Source: Gordonibacter sp. 28C (GTDB lineage Bacteria; Actinomycetota; Coriobacteriia; Coriobacteriales; Eggerthellaceae). From it: DNA of 64,000 nucleotides. The translations under genes and the position numbers were made by a program. Shown here one piece after another: positions 25,258-33,504 of the stretch; the stretch's first letter is position 1, and each line of letters opens with the position of its first letter. The stretch lies in NCBI RefSeq assembly GCF_003339845.1, contig NZ_PPTR01000005.1, positions 213,784-277,783 of the forward strand. Direction: 5' to 3'. Below the pieces are notes generated by a model, which saw only the letters and a list, made by a program, of their open reading frames with translations, was not told where the DNA came from and did no database searches.

Positions 25258-25298
25258 AGAGCATCCTTGGTTAGAGTTACTCTAACCAAGGATGCTCT
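25258..25298. repeat. 41-base perfect palindrome with the TTAGAGTTACTCTAA core
   Basis: The core 25271-25285 is extended on both sides by 13 complementary bases (AGAGCATCCTTGG to the left) around the central T at 25278. As RNA it would form an 18-bp hairpin with a short loop; there is no T-run after it. It is the longest member of the family also found at 17948 and 22287-22374. Confidence 0.8.
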
Positions 25299-25396
25299 CG
25301 CATAGAATCGCTCGCCGAAGCTTCTCCATTTGCCCTCTCCCTGCGTCCGCTTGGCGGCAAACGGAAAACCGCACGATTACAGGATCCGTTGAGGGC

Positions 25397-25425
25397 TTAC
25401 GCGCGGCCTCGCTCGGTGCTATAGT
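25397..25425 (+). promoter_or_regulatory. Promoter of the 24-residue peptide gene
   Basis: TTACGC (25397-25402) and TATAGT (25420-25425), spacer 17. It lies about 52 bases ahead of the peptide ATG. The expected transcript, from about 25432 to the terminator at 25600, is about 170 bases. Confidence 0.5.
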
Positions 25426-25476
25426 GCAGCTAGCAGAACCTAACAAGGAGGGTTCTGGATACAAGGAGGCACGCCA

Positions 25477-25551
25477 ATGGGATATTCGATCTCTTTGCTG
25501 TGCTTTATCGGCGCCGCGTTCTGCATCTCGCTCATACGGCGTCTTGCCTAA
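25477..25551 (+). CDS. 24-residue hydrophobic peptide
   Basis: Small ORF reading MGYSISLLCFIGAAFCISLI followed by RRLA. It is preceded at 7 bases by a perfect AAGGAGG, has a promoter-like site upstream and a terminator 13 bases downstream. One membrane segment covers almost the whole peptide and ends in two arginines. Such peptides include type I toxins, regulators of transporters and signalling peptides; nothing in the sequence decides between them. A second Shine-Dalgarno-like AAGGAGG lies about 20 bases further upstream without a start codon in range. The rest of the 440-base gap 25212-25652 holds the palindrome at 25258 and no other gene. Confidence 0.6.
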   Translation: MGYSISLLCFIGAAFCISLIRRLA

Positions 25552-25564
25552 AGCACAGCGCGCA

Positions 25565-25600
25565 AAAGGACCGGTTCTCGTGAACCGGTCCTTTCTTTTC
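25565..25600 (+). terminator. Intrinsic terminator after the 24-residue peptide
   Basis: A 13-bp stem (AAAGGACCGGTTC 25565-25577 with 25582-25594), a TCGT loop, then CTTTTC. It ends the short transcript. It may also stop the convergent cyclase gene from the other side. Confidence 0.9.
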
Positions 25601-25652
25601 GCACGGCGGCGGCTGCGGCATCGCACGAGATACCCTCTCCCACGCGCGGGCA

Positions 25653-27239
25653 CTACCCTTCGTGATGGGCGAATCCACCGGCGTGGCCCGCTTTGGCGCG
25701 ATAAAGCGCCGCATCCGCTTTCCGAGATAGCTCCAAATACGTGTCGCCAGGTCCCGCGGCCGCTGCGCCCGCCGACAAACTGATAGCCGGAATGCTGCGA
25801 CGGGCGGCTTCGCGCGCGACGGTGTCGTTGATGTCGCGCACGAGATGGCGAGCCACCTCGTAATCGTCGGTTCCCGACAGGAAGATGGCGAACTCGTCGC
25901 CATGCAAACGCGAAGCGAGGTCGACGGTTCTGATGCGGCCCACGATCATCTGGGCCGAAAGCTTGATGGCCTCGTCGCCCGCGTCGTGGCCGTACGTGTC
26001 GTTGATCGTTTTGAAGCGATCGCCGTCAAGCATGATGAAAACGCCCCGCTCGCCGTCCTCCATGCGTTCGAGCTCGTCGGACACCGCCTTGCGAAACGAC
26101 CGCACGTTCATCATGCCGGTGAGATCGTCGATGGCGGCGTCTTTCTGCGCTGCGGCCAGCGCTATCTCCAAGCGTCGCTGCATCTGGCCCAACTCGACGT
26201 AGGCGGCCTTGAGCTCGCGGTTCTTCATCCAGCGGCCCGCCTGCATGAGGATGTACGCCAGCAGCAGCTCCACCACCAGCAGGGGCACGAGCCATGCGGC
26301 CGCCGTCGCGCCCCAAGCCGACAACGCGGGAGCCGTCACGATGAAGCCGTAGCCCCCTTCCTGGCGAAAATAGCCGTAGCGTCTTTCCCCTTCCAGCTCA
26401 ACCGCCGTCGCCCTGTTGGGATTGCCCAAAAGCTCGGAAAGGCCTTGGTCGAAATCGCTTCTGAACGCGTCGAACGACTCGGCGGCAGCCGCCTTCCCCT
26501 CTGCCTTGGCGCGTTCGTCGTCGGAAAGGACGCCCTTGGCCGCAGCACGCGCCTCTTCGGCCGCCCGCTCGGCGTCCTCGATCGAAGCGCAAAGGTTTCC
26601 GCCCAGATAGGCGGCGTCGGTGCTGCCTATGATGGTACCGTCGGCATCGAAGATCATGACTTGCCCGTCGGCGAAGCGCCCGGGTTCGGCGGCCACCTCT
26701 TGGATGCCGCCCATCTTCAAATCGTTGGCGACGACCGTTTCTCCGTCGGGCTGCAACTGCGCGATGGTGGACAGCACGTAGTCGTTGGCGTAGCTCAGGT
26801 ACGGCGGCGTGAACGCGGGTTCACCCTGCGCGGCCACGGCGGCTCGGTACCAAGGTCGTTCGGTGGCAACGTAGCCCGATTCCTCGTACACCGAGTACGG
26901 CGTGTCCCAGCTGTACAAATAGCGGCCCTGATAGTACAGGTAAAGTCCGTCGAACGTCTCGCCCTCGATAGCCAGCAGGGACGCGTCCAGGCGCTTGAGT
27001 AACGCCTCCATATTGGCAGGATCGGGGTCCGAGGCGATCTGGTTCGCCACCATTTGGGAAAGCAGGAGAAACGAATGCTCGTAACCGTCCATAACGGAGT
27101 CGAAGCGCCGTCCGACCGCATCGGCCTGCGCTTCCAATTCCGCATGGATCACCTCGCGCTCGTTCGCACCTATCGCCGCGAACGCGACGACGTTGACCGC
27201 TACGGCAATGGCGGCGAAAACCGCCGTGCGCTTGTGCAT
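25653..27239 (-). CDS. Membrane GGDEF protein with extracytoplasmic dCache-like sensor
   Basis: A 528-residue putative diguanylate cyclase. It has an N-terminal signal-anchor helix (about 5-25), then a periplasmic-side dCache-like domain (about 40-310, with RPWYRAA and SYANDYVLST motifs). A second membrane helix (about 315-340), a coiled coil and a GGDEF domain (about 370-528) follow. The active-site loop reads HGDEF rather than GGDEF. The inhibitory-site RTVD lies five residues before it, and FIMLDGDRFKTINDTYGHDAGD is intact. The first glycine change may lower or abolish activity. Start MHKRTAV with GGGGAGGGG upstream; a TATAAT on the minus strand at 27280-27285 may be its -10. Confidence 0.88.
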   Translation of the reverse strand: MHKRTAVFAAIAVAVNVVAFAAIGANEREVIHAELEAQADAVGRRFDSVMDGYEHSFLLLSQMVANQIASDPDPANMEALLKRLDASLLAIEGETFDGLYLYYQGRYLYSWDTPYSVYEESGYVATERPWYRAAVAAQGEPAFTPPYLSYANDYVLSTIAQLQPDGETVVANDLKMGGIQEVAAEPGRFADGQVMIFDADGTIIGSTDAAYLGGNLCASIEDAERAAEEARAAAKGVLSDDERAKAEGKAAAAESFDAFRSDFDQGLSELLGNPNRATAVELEGERRYGYFRQEGGYGFIVTAPALSAWGATAAAWLVPLLVVELLLAYILMQAGRWMKNRELKAAYVELGQMQRRLEIALAAAQKDAAIDDLTGMMNVRSFRKAVSDELERMEDGERGVFIMLDGDRFKTINDTYGHDAGDEAIKLSAQMIVGRIRTVDLASRLHGDEFAIFLSGTDDYEVARHLVRDINDTVAREAARRSIPAISLSAGAAAAGPGDTYLELSRKADAALYRAKAGHAGGFAHHEG

Positions 27240-27484
27240 GCCCCCGCCCCTCCCCTGGCTCAATGTAAAGTTGCATGACATTATAAACAGAGGGGGTCTT
27301 TTTCCGTAGATGGAACTCGAAAGTCCCGGTGAAAACGCCTTCGTTGCAGTTCGTCGCCATCTCGCCCGCTTCGGGAAACGCGCGCCAGGACCGCGCTACG
27401 ATGGCTGCTGCGCGTCTCATACCGCTTGGACGTCCGGCGAGCACCCAAGGGATCGTCCAAGCAATCCGCTGGAAAGGAGCTGCC

Positions 27485-28324
27485 ATGGCCGGCAGAAAAG
27501 GAGCCATCGCATTCGGCCTCGTGTACATCCCGGTTGAGTTGTTCGCCGCCACGCAAGACGACGCCGTGCGGTTCAACCAGCTGGCCAAGGACAGCATGCA
27601 GCGCGTGCGCTACGTGAAGACGTGCCCCGACTGCAAGCGCGAGCTCGGGCCCGAGGACATCGTGAAGGGATACCAGTACGAGAAGGGAAAGTACGTGGTG
27701 GTGAGCGACGAGGAACTGGACGCCATCAAATCGGAGGCCGATCGCGCTATGAAGATCGTGCAGTTCACCGACCTGGCCGACGTGTCGCCCATCTACTTCG
27801 AGAAGCCCTACCAGGTGGTGGCCCAACCAGGCGGCGAGAAGCCGCTCGAACTCCTGCGTCTGGCCATGGTCGACGAAGGCAAGATAGCCATCGGCACCAC
27901 GGTGCTGGGCAACTCGGAAACGCCCATCGCGCTCATTCCTTACGAAGAGGACCTCGTCATGATGACGCTGCACTACCAAAACGAGGTCAAGGACATCCCG
28001 AAGGCCCAGCAGCATCCCAGCATCGACGACGCCGAGCTCGACATGGCGAAACGCCTCGTGGAAAGCATGGACGCGCCGTTCGATCCCGCCCGCTTCAAAA
28101 ACGCGTACCAGGAGAAACTCATGGGCCTCATCCAGGACAAGGTCGCCGGCAAACAGGTGACGGCCGAAAAACCCGCCGCCCGGCCCTCCAACGTCATCAA
28201 CCTCATGGACGCTTTGGCCGCGAGTTTGAAGGAGCGCACCGGAGAAGACGTCCCCAAGGAGAAAACCGCAAGCAGCAAGCCCCCGTCAAAACGCTCCCCC
28301 GCCCGCAAGAAAGCCGCCTCGTAA
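27485..28324 (+). CDS. ku: Non-homologous end joining protein Ku
   Basis: DNA-end-binding ring protein that recruits ligase LigD in bacterial end joining; 279 residues. The start is family-typical (GRKGAIAFGLVYIPVELFAAT). Further family motifs are CPDCKRELGPEDIVKGYQYEKGKYVV and YQNEVKDIP, and a Lys/Pro/Ser-rich C-terminal tail closes the protein. ATG with GGAAAGGAG upstream. No ligD is present in the window. It is divergent from the GGDEF gene and ends 38 bases before the converging phosphatase gene. Confidence 0.95.
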   Translation: MAGRKGAIAFGLVYIPVELFAATQDDAVRFNQLAKDSMQRVRYVKTCPDCKRELGPEDIVKGYQYEKGKYVVVSDEELDAIKSEADRAMKIVQFTDLADVSPIYFEKPYQVVAQPGGEKPLELLRLAMVDEGKIAIGTTVLGNSETPIALIPYEEDLVMMTLHYQNEVKDIPKAQQHPSIDDAELDMAKRLVESMDAPFDPARFKNAYQEKLMGLIQDKVAGKQVTAEKPAARPSNVINLMDALAASLKERTGEDVPKEKTASSKPPSKRSPARKKAAS

Positions 28325-28362
28325 AAAAGGTGATTCGCCTTGCATTGCGCAAAAAGCAGGCT

Positions 28363-28911
28363 TTATTCGACTGGCCTGCCCTCGCCAGGGCGCAGTTTCT
28401 TCGCCAGGGCCACGGACGCGAAGCCCAAGGCGATACCCAGCACGGCCCCCACGGCGATGTCGCTGGGAAAGTGGACGTACAGGTAGATGCGCGAGAACGC
28501 GATGAGGCAGGCCACGACCACGGCCCCCGCCTTCGTCGCGGTGACCGCGCGCCCCTTTTCAGGCAGGCAGCACAGCGCCGTCGCGGCCGCGAACGACACC
28601 ATCGAGTGGTTCGAGGGGAACGACGAACCGGTGGGTGCGGGTATGAGCAGGCCCATGAAGCCCGCCGCCTCGAACGGCCGCGTGCGCCCGAACAGAGGCT
28701 TGAGCACGAGCGCGCCCACGGCGGCGGCCAGCACCACGGCGAGGAGCACGGCCAAACCGTACGTGCGCCGCTTCGGTTGGGCCAGCAGGACGGCCGCGGC
28801 CAGCAACCAGACAAGGGCCAGGTCGCCCAAGTGCGTGACGAAGGGCATGACCGCGTCGAGAAAGGGGTTGCGCCATGAACCCTGGATGGCGTCGAGGATG
28901 GCGAAGTCCAT
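28363..28911 (-). CDS. PAP2-family membrane phosphatase
   Basis: A 182-residue membrane phosphatase with about five helices. The three PAP2 motifs are present: KPLFGRTRP (about 71-79), PSNHS (about 100-104) and SRIYLYVHFPSD (about 140-151). Members dephosphorylate undecaprenyl pyrophosphate or phosphatidylglycerophosphate; substrate is not evident here. It is the last of three minus-strand genes (thioesterase, tyrosine phosphatase, PAP2) with short spacing. Confidence 0.9.
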   Translation of the reverse strand: MDFAILDAIQGSWRNPFLDAVMPFVTHLGDLALVWLLAAAVLLAQPKRRTYGLAVLLAVVLAAAVGALVLKPLFGRTRPFEAAGFMGLLIPAPTGSSFPSNHSMVSFAAATALCCLPEKGRAVTATKAGAVVVACLIAFSRIYLYVHFPSDIAVGAVLGIALGFASVALAKKLRPGEGRPVE

Positions 28912-28923
28912 GCGAAGCCCGCC

Positions 28924-29424
28924 TTAGTCGCGCGCCGCGCGGTGCGCGCCGCGTGCCCCCATGCTCCCCGTAAGGGCGGCCAGAAGCCCCGTGCATCCGG
29001 CGAGCACGTCGTCGTAGGTCGTGGCGAAGTCGCCCGTCCACCAAGGATCGGCCACGTCGCGGTCCGTGCCGGCGTACTCCAGCAGCTTGTGTATCTTGCC
29101 TTTCGCCGCCTTGCCTAGCTGGCGTTTCGCGTCGCGCACGTTGGCCTCGTCCATGACGACCACCAAGTCCCAGTCCTCGACGTCCTCGTCGCGCAGGCGG
29201 CGCGCCGTCTTGCCGTCGCACGATATGCCCTGGGATTCCAGCACCTCGCGCGTTCCCGGGTGCACGGGGCTGCCGATGACGTCGTCGTGCGTGGCCGCCG
29301 AGGCGATGCGGAACCGGTCGACCATCCCCCGCCGCTCCACCAGGTCCTTCATGACAAACTCGGCCATGGGGGAGCGGCATATGTTGCCGTGGCACACGAA
29401 CAGGATGCGCACAGGATCGCTCAT
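28924..29424 (-). CDS. Low-molecular-weight protein tyrosine phosphatase
   Basis: A 166-residue phosphatase. The catalytic P-loop VCHGNICRSP (nucleophile Cys about 11, Arg about 17) is at the N-terminus and the general acid is in DPWW (about 127-130). Such enzymes dephosphorylate tyrosine kinases of capsule or exopolysaccharide systems, or free phosphotyrosine; no kinase is nearby. ATG overlaps the stop of the upstream thioesterase gene (ATGA). Confidence 0.93.
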   Translation of the reverse strand: MSDPVRILFVCHGNICRSPMAEFVMKDLVERRGMVDRFRIASAATHDDVIGSPVHPGTREVLESQGISCDGKTARRLRDEDVEDWDLVVVMDEANVRDAKRQLGKAAKGKIHKLLEYAGTDRDVADPWWTGDFATTYDDVLAGCTGLLAALTGSMGARGAHRAARD

Positions 29425-29873
29425 CGCGCACCCCCCTCTTCGTCCGGCTCGACGACCTCCAGGTAGCGCTCGTACAGCTCGGGGACCGTCTTCTTCATGC
29501 TCACCGGCTTGAACGTGGCCGCGTCCACCAGGCAATGAGTGCTGCGGCCCGTGGCAAGCGGCTTGTCGCGGTCGAGGTCCTGGCCTTCGCGGAACACCTC
29601 GTAGGCGTACACGGTCCTGGTGGGGCGAGCCTGCACGACGCGCGTTCGCACGACGGCCGTGTCGCCGTAGCGCAGGGGCTCGCCGTAGTCGCATTCCATA
29701 TGGGTGACCGGCGACATGAAGCCCGCCTGCTCGATGCGTTCGTAAGGATATCCCACGGCCTCGAGGAACGCGGTGCGCGCGTCCTCGAAGTACAGCAGGT
29801 AATTGGCGTGGTAGACCACGCCCATCATGTCCGTCTCGCCGTAGCGTATGGTTATTGGCGTGCAAACCCGCAT
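29421..29873 (-). CDS. Acyl-CoA thioesterase, hotdog fold (YbgC/4-hydroxybenzoyl-CoA type)
   Basis: A 150-residue single hotdog domain. The catalytic segment is IRYGETDMMGVVYHANYL with the family aspartate and the nearby Tyr/His. Substrate may be a short acyl-CoA or an aryl-CoA. The window also encodes two aryl-CoA ligases, but a link is not shown. The ATG at 29873 is preferred over a GTG at 29885, which sits directly against the GGAAGGGG site. First gene of a three-gene minus-strand operon. Confidence 0.88.
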   Translation of the reverse strand: MRVCTPITIRYGETDMMGVVYHANYLLYFEDARTAFLEAVGYPYERIEQAGFMSPVTHMECDYGEPLRYGDTAVVRTRVVQARPTRTVYAYEVFREGQDLDRDKPLATGRSTHCLVDAATFKPVSMKKTVPELYERYLEVVEPDEEGGAR

Positions 29874-29914
29874 GGCCGCTCTCACGCCCCTTCCCTTTTT
29901 GATACTATGGTCCT

Positions 29915-31093
29915 ATGGGCAATATCGTATCGTATATCCAGGAAAATCAGCGGACGTTCGCGGAATCACCGTTCAATCCCGTCGACAGCCTCGTGTTCTC
30001 CACGCTCTGCTACTTCAATTTCGAAGCGAGCGGGCTCGTGGACCCCTCGTCGCCCGAGCGCGTGCTTCTGCACGACGTGGCGGCGCTGTCCGATTGGCGC
30101 CAGCTCACGTGCGCGAGCTGGCTCGAAGACGCCAAGGACACGCGCGCGTTCCTTCACGCGGTCATGGCGAGCCGTCGCCTGCGCGACGTGGCCCTGGCCT
30201 TTTACGCAAACGAGCGCTCGAGCGCGGTGGAGAAGCAGTTCTCGGCCACCACGTTCGTCGTGCCGGGCGCTGGCGGCGCGGGCGACCCTCTGGCCTGCCT
30301 GGCGTTCCGCGGCACCGACGGCAGCTTCGCCGGCTGGAAAGAGGACTTCAACCTGTGCTTCAAGAGCGTCATACCGTCTCAGCGCGCGGCCGCCGCCTAT
30401 CTTTCGGGCGTGGCGTCTGCCGTTGCGGGCCCGCTTGCGATCACGGGCCACTCGAAGGGCGGCAACCTCGCCGAATTCGCCGCGCTCGCGGCCGACGAGG
30501 GCGCCTATGCGCGCCTCGAGGGCGTCTACAACCACGACGGCCCGTCGTTCCTGGACGACCCCTCGCCCCGCATGCGCGACGCGCGCTTCGCGTCGCTGCT
30601 GCACAAGACGGTGCCCGAGTCCTCCGCGTTCGGCATGATATTGGAGCGGCGCGCCGACTACCGCGTCGTGCAGTCCTCGGCGCTGTCGGTGTTCCAGCAC
30701 GAGCCGTTCTCCTGGCAAGTGGAGGACCGCGACTTCGTGTACCAGGAGGCGCTCAACCCCTCGGCCGTGTTCTTCGACGAGGCGCTCGACGCGTGGCTGC
30801 GCGGGAAGACGCCCCGGGAGCGCGAACGCTTCATCGACACCATATACGAGCTGTTCGCCTCGACGGAGGCCAGCACTTGGGCCGAGTTCCAAGAGAACCT
30901 GTTCGCGAACACGCGGCGGATGCTGGGATCGGGCACGAAGCTCGACGCCGAGACGAGGAGCTTCATCTGGCAGACGCTCGGCAGCTTGGGCGGCATCCTG
31001 AAGAACGAGACCGTCAAGCGCTTCAAGCCCGCGCCGCCCACGTGGTTGCCGCGCCGGCGCGAGGCCTACGACCGGAAGGGACGGAAGCAATGA
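29915..31093 (+). CDS. DUF2974 (Mbeg1-like) alpha/beta-hydrolase family protein
   Basis: A 392-residue cytoplasmic protein of the DUF2974 family. Residues 5-60 match the family start (NPVDSLVFSTLCYFNFE). The serine of a nucleophile elbow is in GHSKGGNLAEF (about 181-191), with LAFRGTDGSFAGWKEDFN ahead of it. This suggests a lipase/esterase-like fold, though activity in this family is unproven. ATG with no strong Shine-Dalgarno, 41 bases from the divergent thioesterase. It overlaps the menA start by 4 bases. Confidence 0.85.
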   Translation: MGNIVSYIQENQRTFAESPFNPVDSLVFSTLCYFNFEASGLVDPSSPERVLLHDVAALSDWRQLTCASWLEDAKDTRAFLHAVMASRRLRDVALAFYANERSSAVEKQFSATTFVVPGAGGAGDPLACLAFRGTDGSFAGWKEDFNLCFKSVIPSQRAAAAYLSGVASAVAGPLAITGHSKGGNLAEFAALAADEGAYARLEGVYNHDGPSFLDDPSPRMRDARFASLLHKTVPESSAFGMILERRADYRVVQSSALSVFQHEPFSWQVEDRDFVYQEALNPSAVFFDEALDAWLRGKTPRERERFIDTIYELFASTEASTWAEFQENLFANTRRMLGSGTKLDAETRSFIWQTLGSLGGILKNETVKRFKPAPPTWLPRRREAYDRKGRKQ

Positions 31094-32046
31094 GCGAGGT
31101 ATCCGCAGCGGGCGTCGAGCCGAAGGCGGCGTACGGCCGGTTCACCGCGCGCATGGCGTGGCAGCTGGCCGCGCCGCACACGTGGCCGGCGGCCATCCTG
31201 CCCGTGCTCGTGGCCGTTGCGGCCGCGTCCGCCGCAGGCGGGGCCGTGTCGGTGACGATGGCGTGCACGCTGCTGGTCATCTGCGTGCTCATGCAGTCCG
31301 CCGTGAACACGTTCAACGACTACTACGACTACGTGAAGGGCGCGGATTCCGCCGACGACAACGTCGACCCCACCGACGCCGTGCTCGTGTACAACAACGT
31401 GAACCCGCGCGCGGCGCTCGCGCTGGCCGTGGGCTTTCTGGCGGCCGCGTTCGCACTCGGCGTCTACGTCATCTGGACGGCGGGCTGGATACCGCTCGCC
31501 ATCGGCGTGGTGGGCGCCGTCATCGTGGTGCTGTACTCGGCCGGAAAGACGCCCATCTCCTATCTGCCCATCGGCGAGGTCGTGAGCGGGTTCGTCATGG
31601 GCGGCCTCATCCCGCTCGCGTGCTACCAGGCGCTCACGGGCGAGTTCGACCTCCGCGCGCTCCTATGGGCCGTCCCCACCATCTTGGGCGTCGGGCTCAT
31701 CATGTTCACGAACAACACCTGCGACGTCGAGAAGGACGTGGAGGCCGGCCGCCGCACGCTGTCGGTGCTGCTCGGCCGCGAGCGCGCGCGGAAGCTGTAC
31801 CACGGCGTCGTGTACGCGTGGATGGCTGCCATCGTGGCGCTGGTGGCCGTGTTCTTCACGAACGGCCTCGTGGTGATGCCCTTCATGCTGCTGGCCGCGT
31901 ACCCGCTGGTGAACGCCCTTCTTAAGAACCCGCTCGCCCCTCCCGCGCGCGTGGGCGCCATGGCCCAGGTGTGCGGCGTGAACATCGCCCTCGGCGCGTT
32001 CTACGCCGCCGCGATCTTCGCGAGCAGCGCGACGCTGGCCCTGTAG
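31090..32046 (+). CDS. menA: 1,4-dihydroxy-2-naphthoate polyprenyltransferase (MenA, UbiA family)
   Basis: Membrane prenyltransferase in menaquinone synthesis; 318 residues with about nine helices. The first aspartate-rich motif is NTFNDYYDYVKGADSADD (about 75-92), and the second is in NNTCDVEKDVEAGRRTL (about 211-227). UbiA relatives share the fold; MenA is favoured because the group respires with menaquinone and by the NDYYDY motif. ATG overlaps the upstream stop (ATGA), so the two genes are coupled. Confidence 0.9.
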   Translation: MSEVSAAGVEPKAAYGRFTARMAWQLAAPHTWPAAILPVLVAVAAASAAGGAVSVTMACTLLVICVLMQSAVNTFNDYYDYVKGADSADDNVDPTDAVLVYNNVNPRAALALAVGFLAAAFALGVYVIWTAGWIPLAIGVVGAVIVVLYSAGKTPISYLPIGEVVSGFVMGGLIPLACYQALTGEFDLRALLWAVPTILGVGLIMFTNNTCDVEKDVEAGRRTLSVLLGRERARKLYHGVVYAWMAAIVALVAVFFTNGLVVMPFMLLAAYPLVNALLKNPLAPPARVGAMAQVCGVNIALGAFYAAAIFASSATLAL

Positions 32047-32110
32047 GATCCGCCCGCTGCGCCGGCCCGGCCCCTCGGCGCAAACCGACACGAAAAAAGA
32101 GGAGAACGCT

Positions 32111-32545
32111 ATGGAAATCGCCCGTCTTGTTCTGGGAGTAGCGCTGCTGATAGCGACGGCGGCCCTAGCCGTGCAGCTTTGGAACGGTCGCTGGCAGTCT
32201 TTGATCGCCCGGCCGCAGCGGACGAAGAAGGGGACGTTCTTCCCCGAAGGCACCAGAAGGGCGGGCCAGCGGGTGGCCTGGGTCATGGTGGCCTGCTTTG
32301 CCGTCGTCGCCACGCTCATGGCCTCCGAGATGTCCGGGATGGTCGGCAGCGCCCTATTCGCGCAGGCCGCCTTCGTGCTCAACACCTTGGCGCTCGCGGC
32401 GTACTGCGGATGCGTGCTGTGGACCGTGCTCGCGCATTGCAAGGCGCACGGCCGTCCCTATTTCGGCGACGGCTTCGTCCACCTGGCCGTCACCCTGCTG
32501 GCGAGCTGCGCCGTGCTCACCGTCCTGTCGCTCTTGTTCGCCTGA
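32111..32545 (+). CDS. Small membrane protein, paralog group A (1 of 3)
   Basis: A 144-residue protein with three or four membrane segments. It resembles the proteins at 33505-34005 and 34676-35173 in having an N-terminal helix followed by a W-x-G-x-W motif (LWNGRWQSLIAR, about 24-35), a basic RRAGQR stretch and then further helices. The pattern recalls DUF3784-type proteins, but the match is only by eye. Function unknown. AGGAG precedes the ATG. Confidence 0.65.
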   Translation: MEIARLVLGVALLIATAALAVQLWNGRWQSLIARPQRTKKGTFFPEGTRRAGQRVAWVMVACFAVVATLMASEMSGMVGSALFAQAAFVLNTLALAAYCGCVLWTVLAHCKAHGRPYFGDGFVHLAVTLLASCAVLTVLSLLFA

Positions 32546-32697
32546 CCGGCATCCCCCGTCGTGCCGCCCTGCGCGTTTCGGAGCTTTCGTCAACAGAATG
32601 CTTAAGCCCTTCTTAATACCGTTGCGCATCGTCTTGAATATGTCCGTGACCTGCTAGTATGCAGGATCATGTGATCAGACGACCAAGGGAGGCTGCA

Positions 32698-33432
32698 ATG
32701 GAGGAGATGGCGTTGGCCGTCTACGAGCTGGCTGTGGCTTCAGCTTCGACGCTGGTCGCGTTCGTGCTCGTGCGGATGCACGCGCGACGCACGGGTAAAT
32801 CCGCTGCGCGCCTCGCACCCGTGCTGCTGCTCGCGCTTTACCTGTTCGGTGTCGTTTTCGTTACCGGGCCGCTTACCGTGTACGATCTTACCCGCCATGG
32901 TTTCGAAGTGAATCCCCGCCAACTGAACCCTGTGCCGTTCTTCACTCTCGCGCAAGCCGTCGACGTTGGCGACGCGCTCCTTGGATTCGGACTGAACATC
33001 GCCCTGTTCGTGCCGTTGGGATTGCTGTTGCCGTTCGTATGGCCACGCGTCGGCCGCATGCTCCCCGTGGTGACGTTCGGGCTGGGCCTTTCACTTCTCA
33101 TCGAGCTGAGCCAGCTTTTCAACAACCGCACGACCGACGTGGACGACCTCGTGGCGAACACGCTCGGCACGCTTGTAGGGTTCGCCGTCTACGCGCTTTG
33201 GCGCGACGCCGTGGACCGTCCCCGCGCCGTGCGAGGCAAGCACGGTGTCTTCGGGCAACCCGCCCTATCTGGAATTACGATGCCCCAAACGAAGGACGCA
33301 CCCGCATTTGCAAACGCGCCGTGTGCCTGGCGCGCCCTTGGCGAGCCGGCTTTCTACGCGCTCGCCTTGCTCGCCGGGCATTTCCTCCTGTACAACGAGC
33401 TCGGCCTCGCAAAGCTGCTCTACGGGTTTTAG
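32698..33432 (+). CDS. VanZ family membrane protein
   Basis: A 244-residue membrane protein of the VanZ-like family, whose founding member gives low-level teicoplanin resistance. Family features are the NPVPF and the GLNIALFVPLGLLLPF segment, then LSLLIELSQLFNNRTTDVDDLVANTLGTLVG at about 127-157. A last helix lies near the C-terminus. ATG with AAGGGAGG upstream. The function of most VanZ-like proteins is unknown. It lies between two members of the small-membrane paralog group. Confidence 0.88.
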   Translation: MEEMALAVYELAVASASTLVAFVLVRMHARRTGKSAARLAPVLLLALYLFGVVFVTGPLTVYDLTRHGFEVNPRQLNPVPFFTLAQAVDVGDALLGFGLNIALFVPLGLLLPFVWPRVGRMLPVVTFGLGLSLLIELSQLFNNRTTDVDDLVANTLGTLVGFAVYALWRDAVDRPRAVRGKHGVFGQPALSGITMPQTKDAPAFANAPCAWRALGEPAFYALALLAGHFLLYNELGLAKLLYGF

Positions 33433-33504
33433 AGCGGACCCCTTCTTCGCCTCGCAGGGCCTTTGCTATACTAATACGAGGACAACGAGGGAAAAGGGGT
33501 GCGA

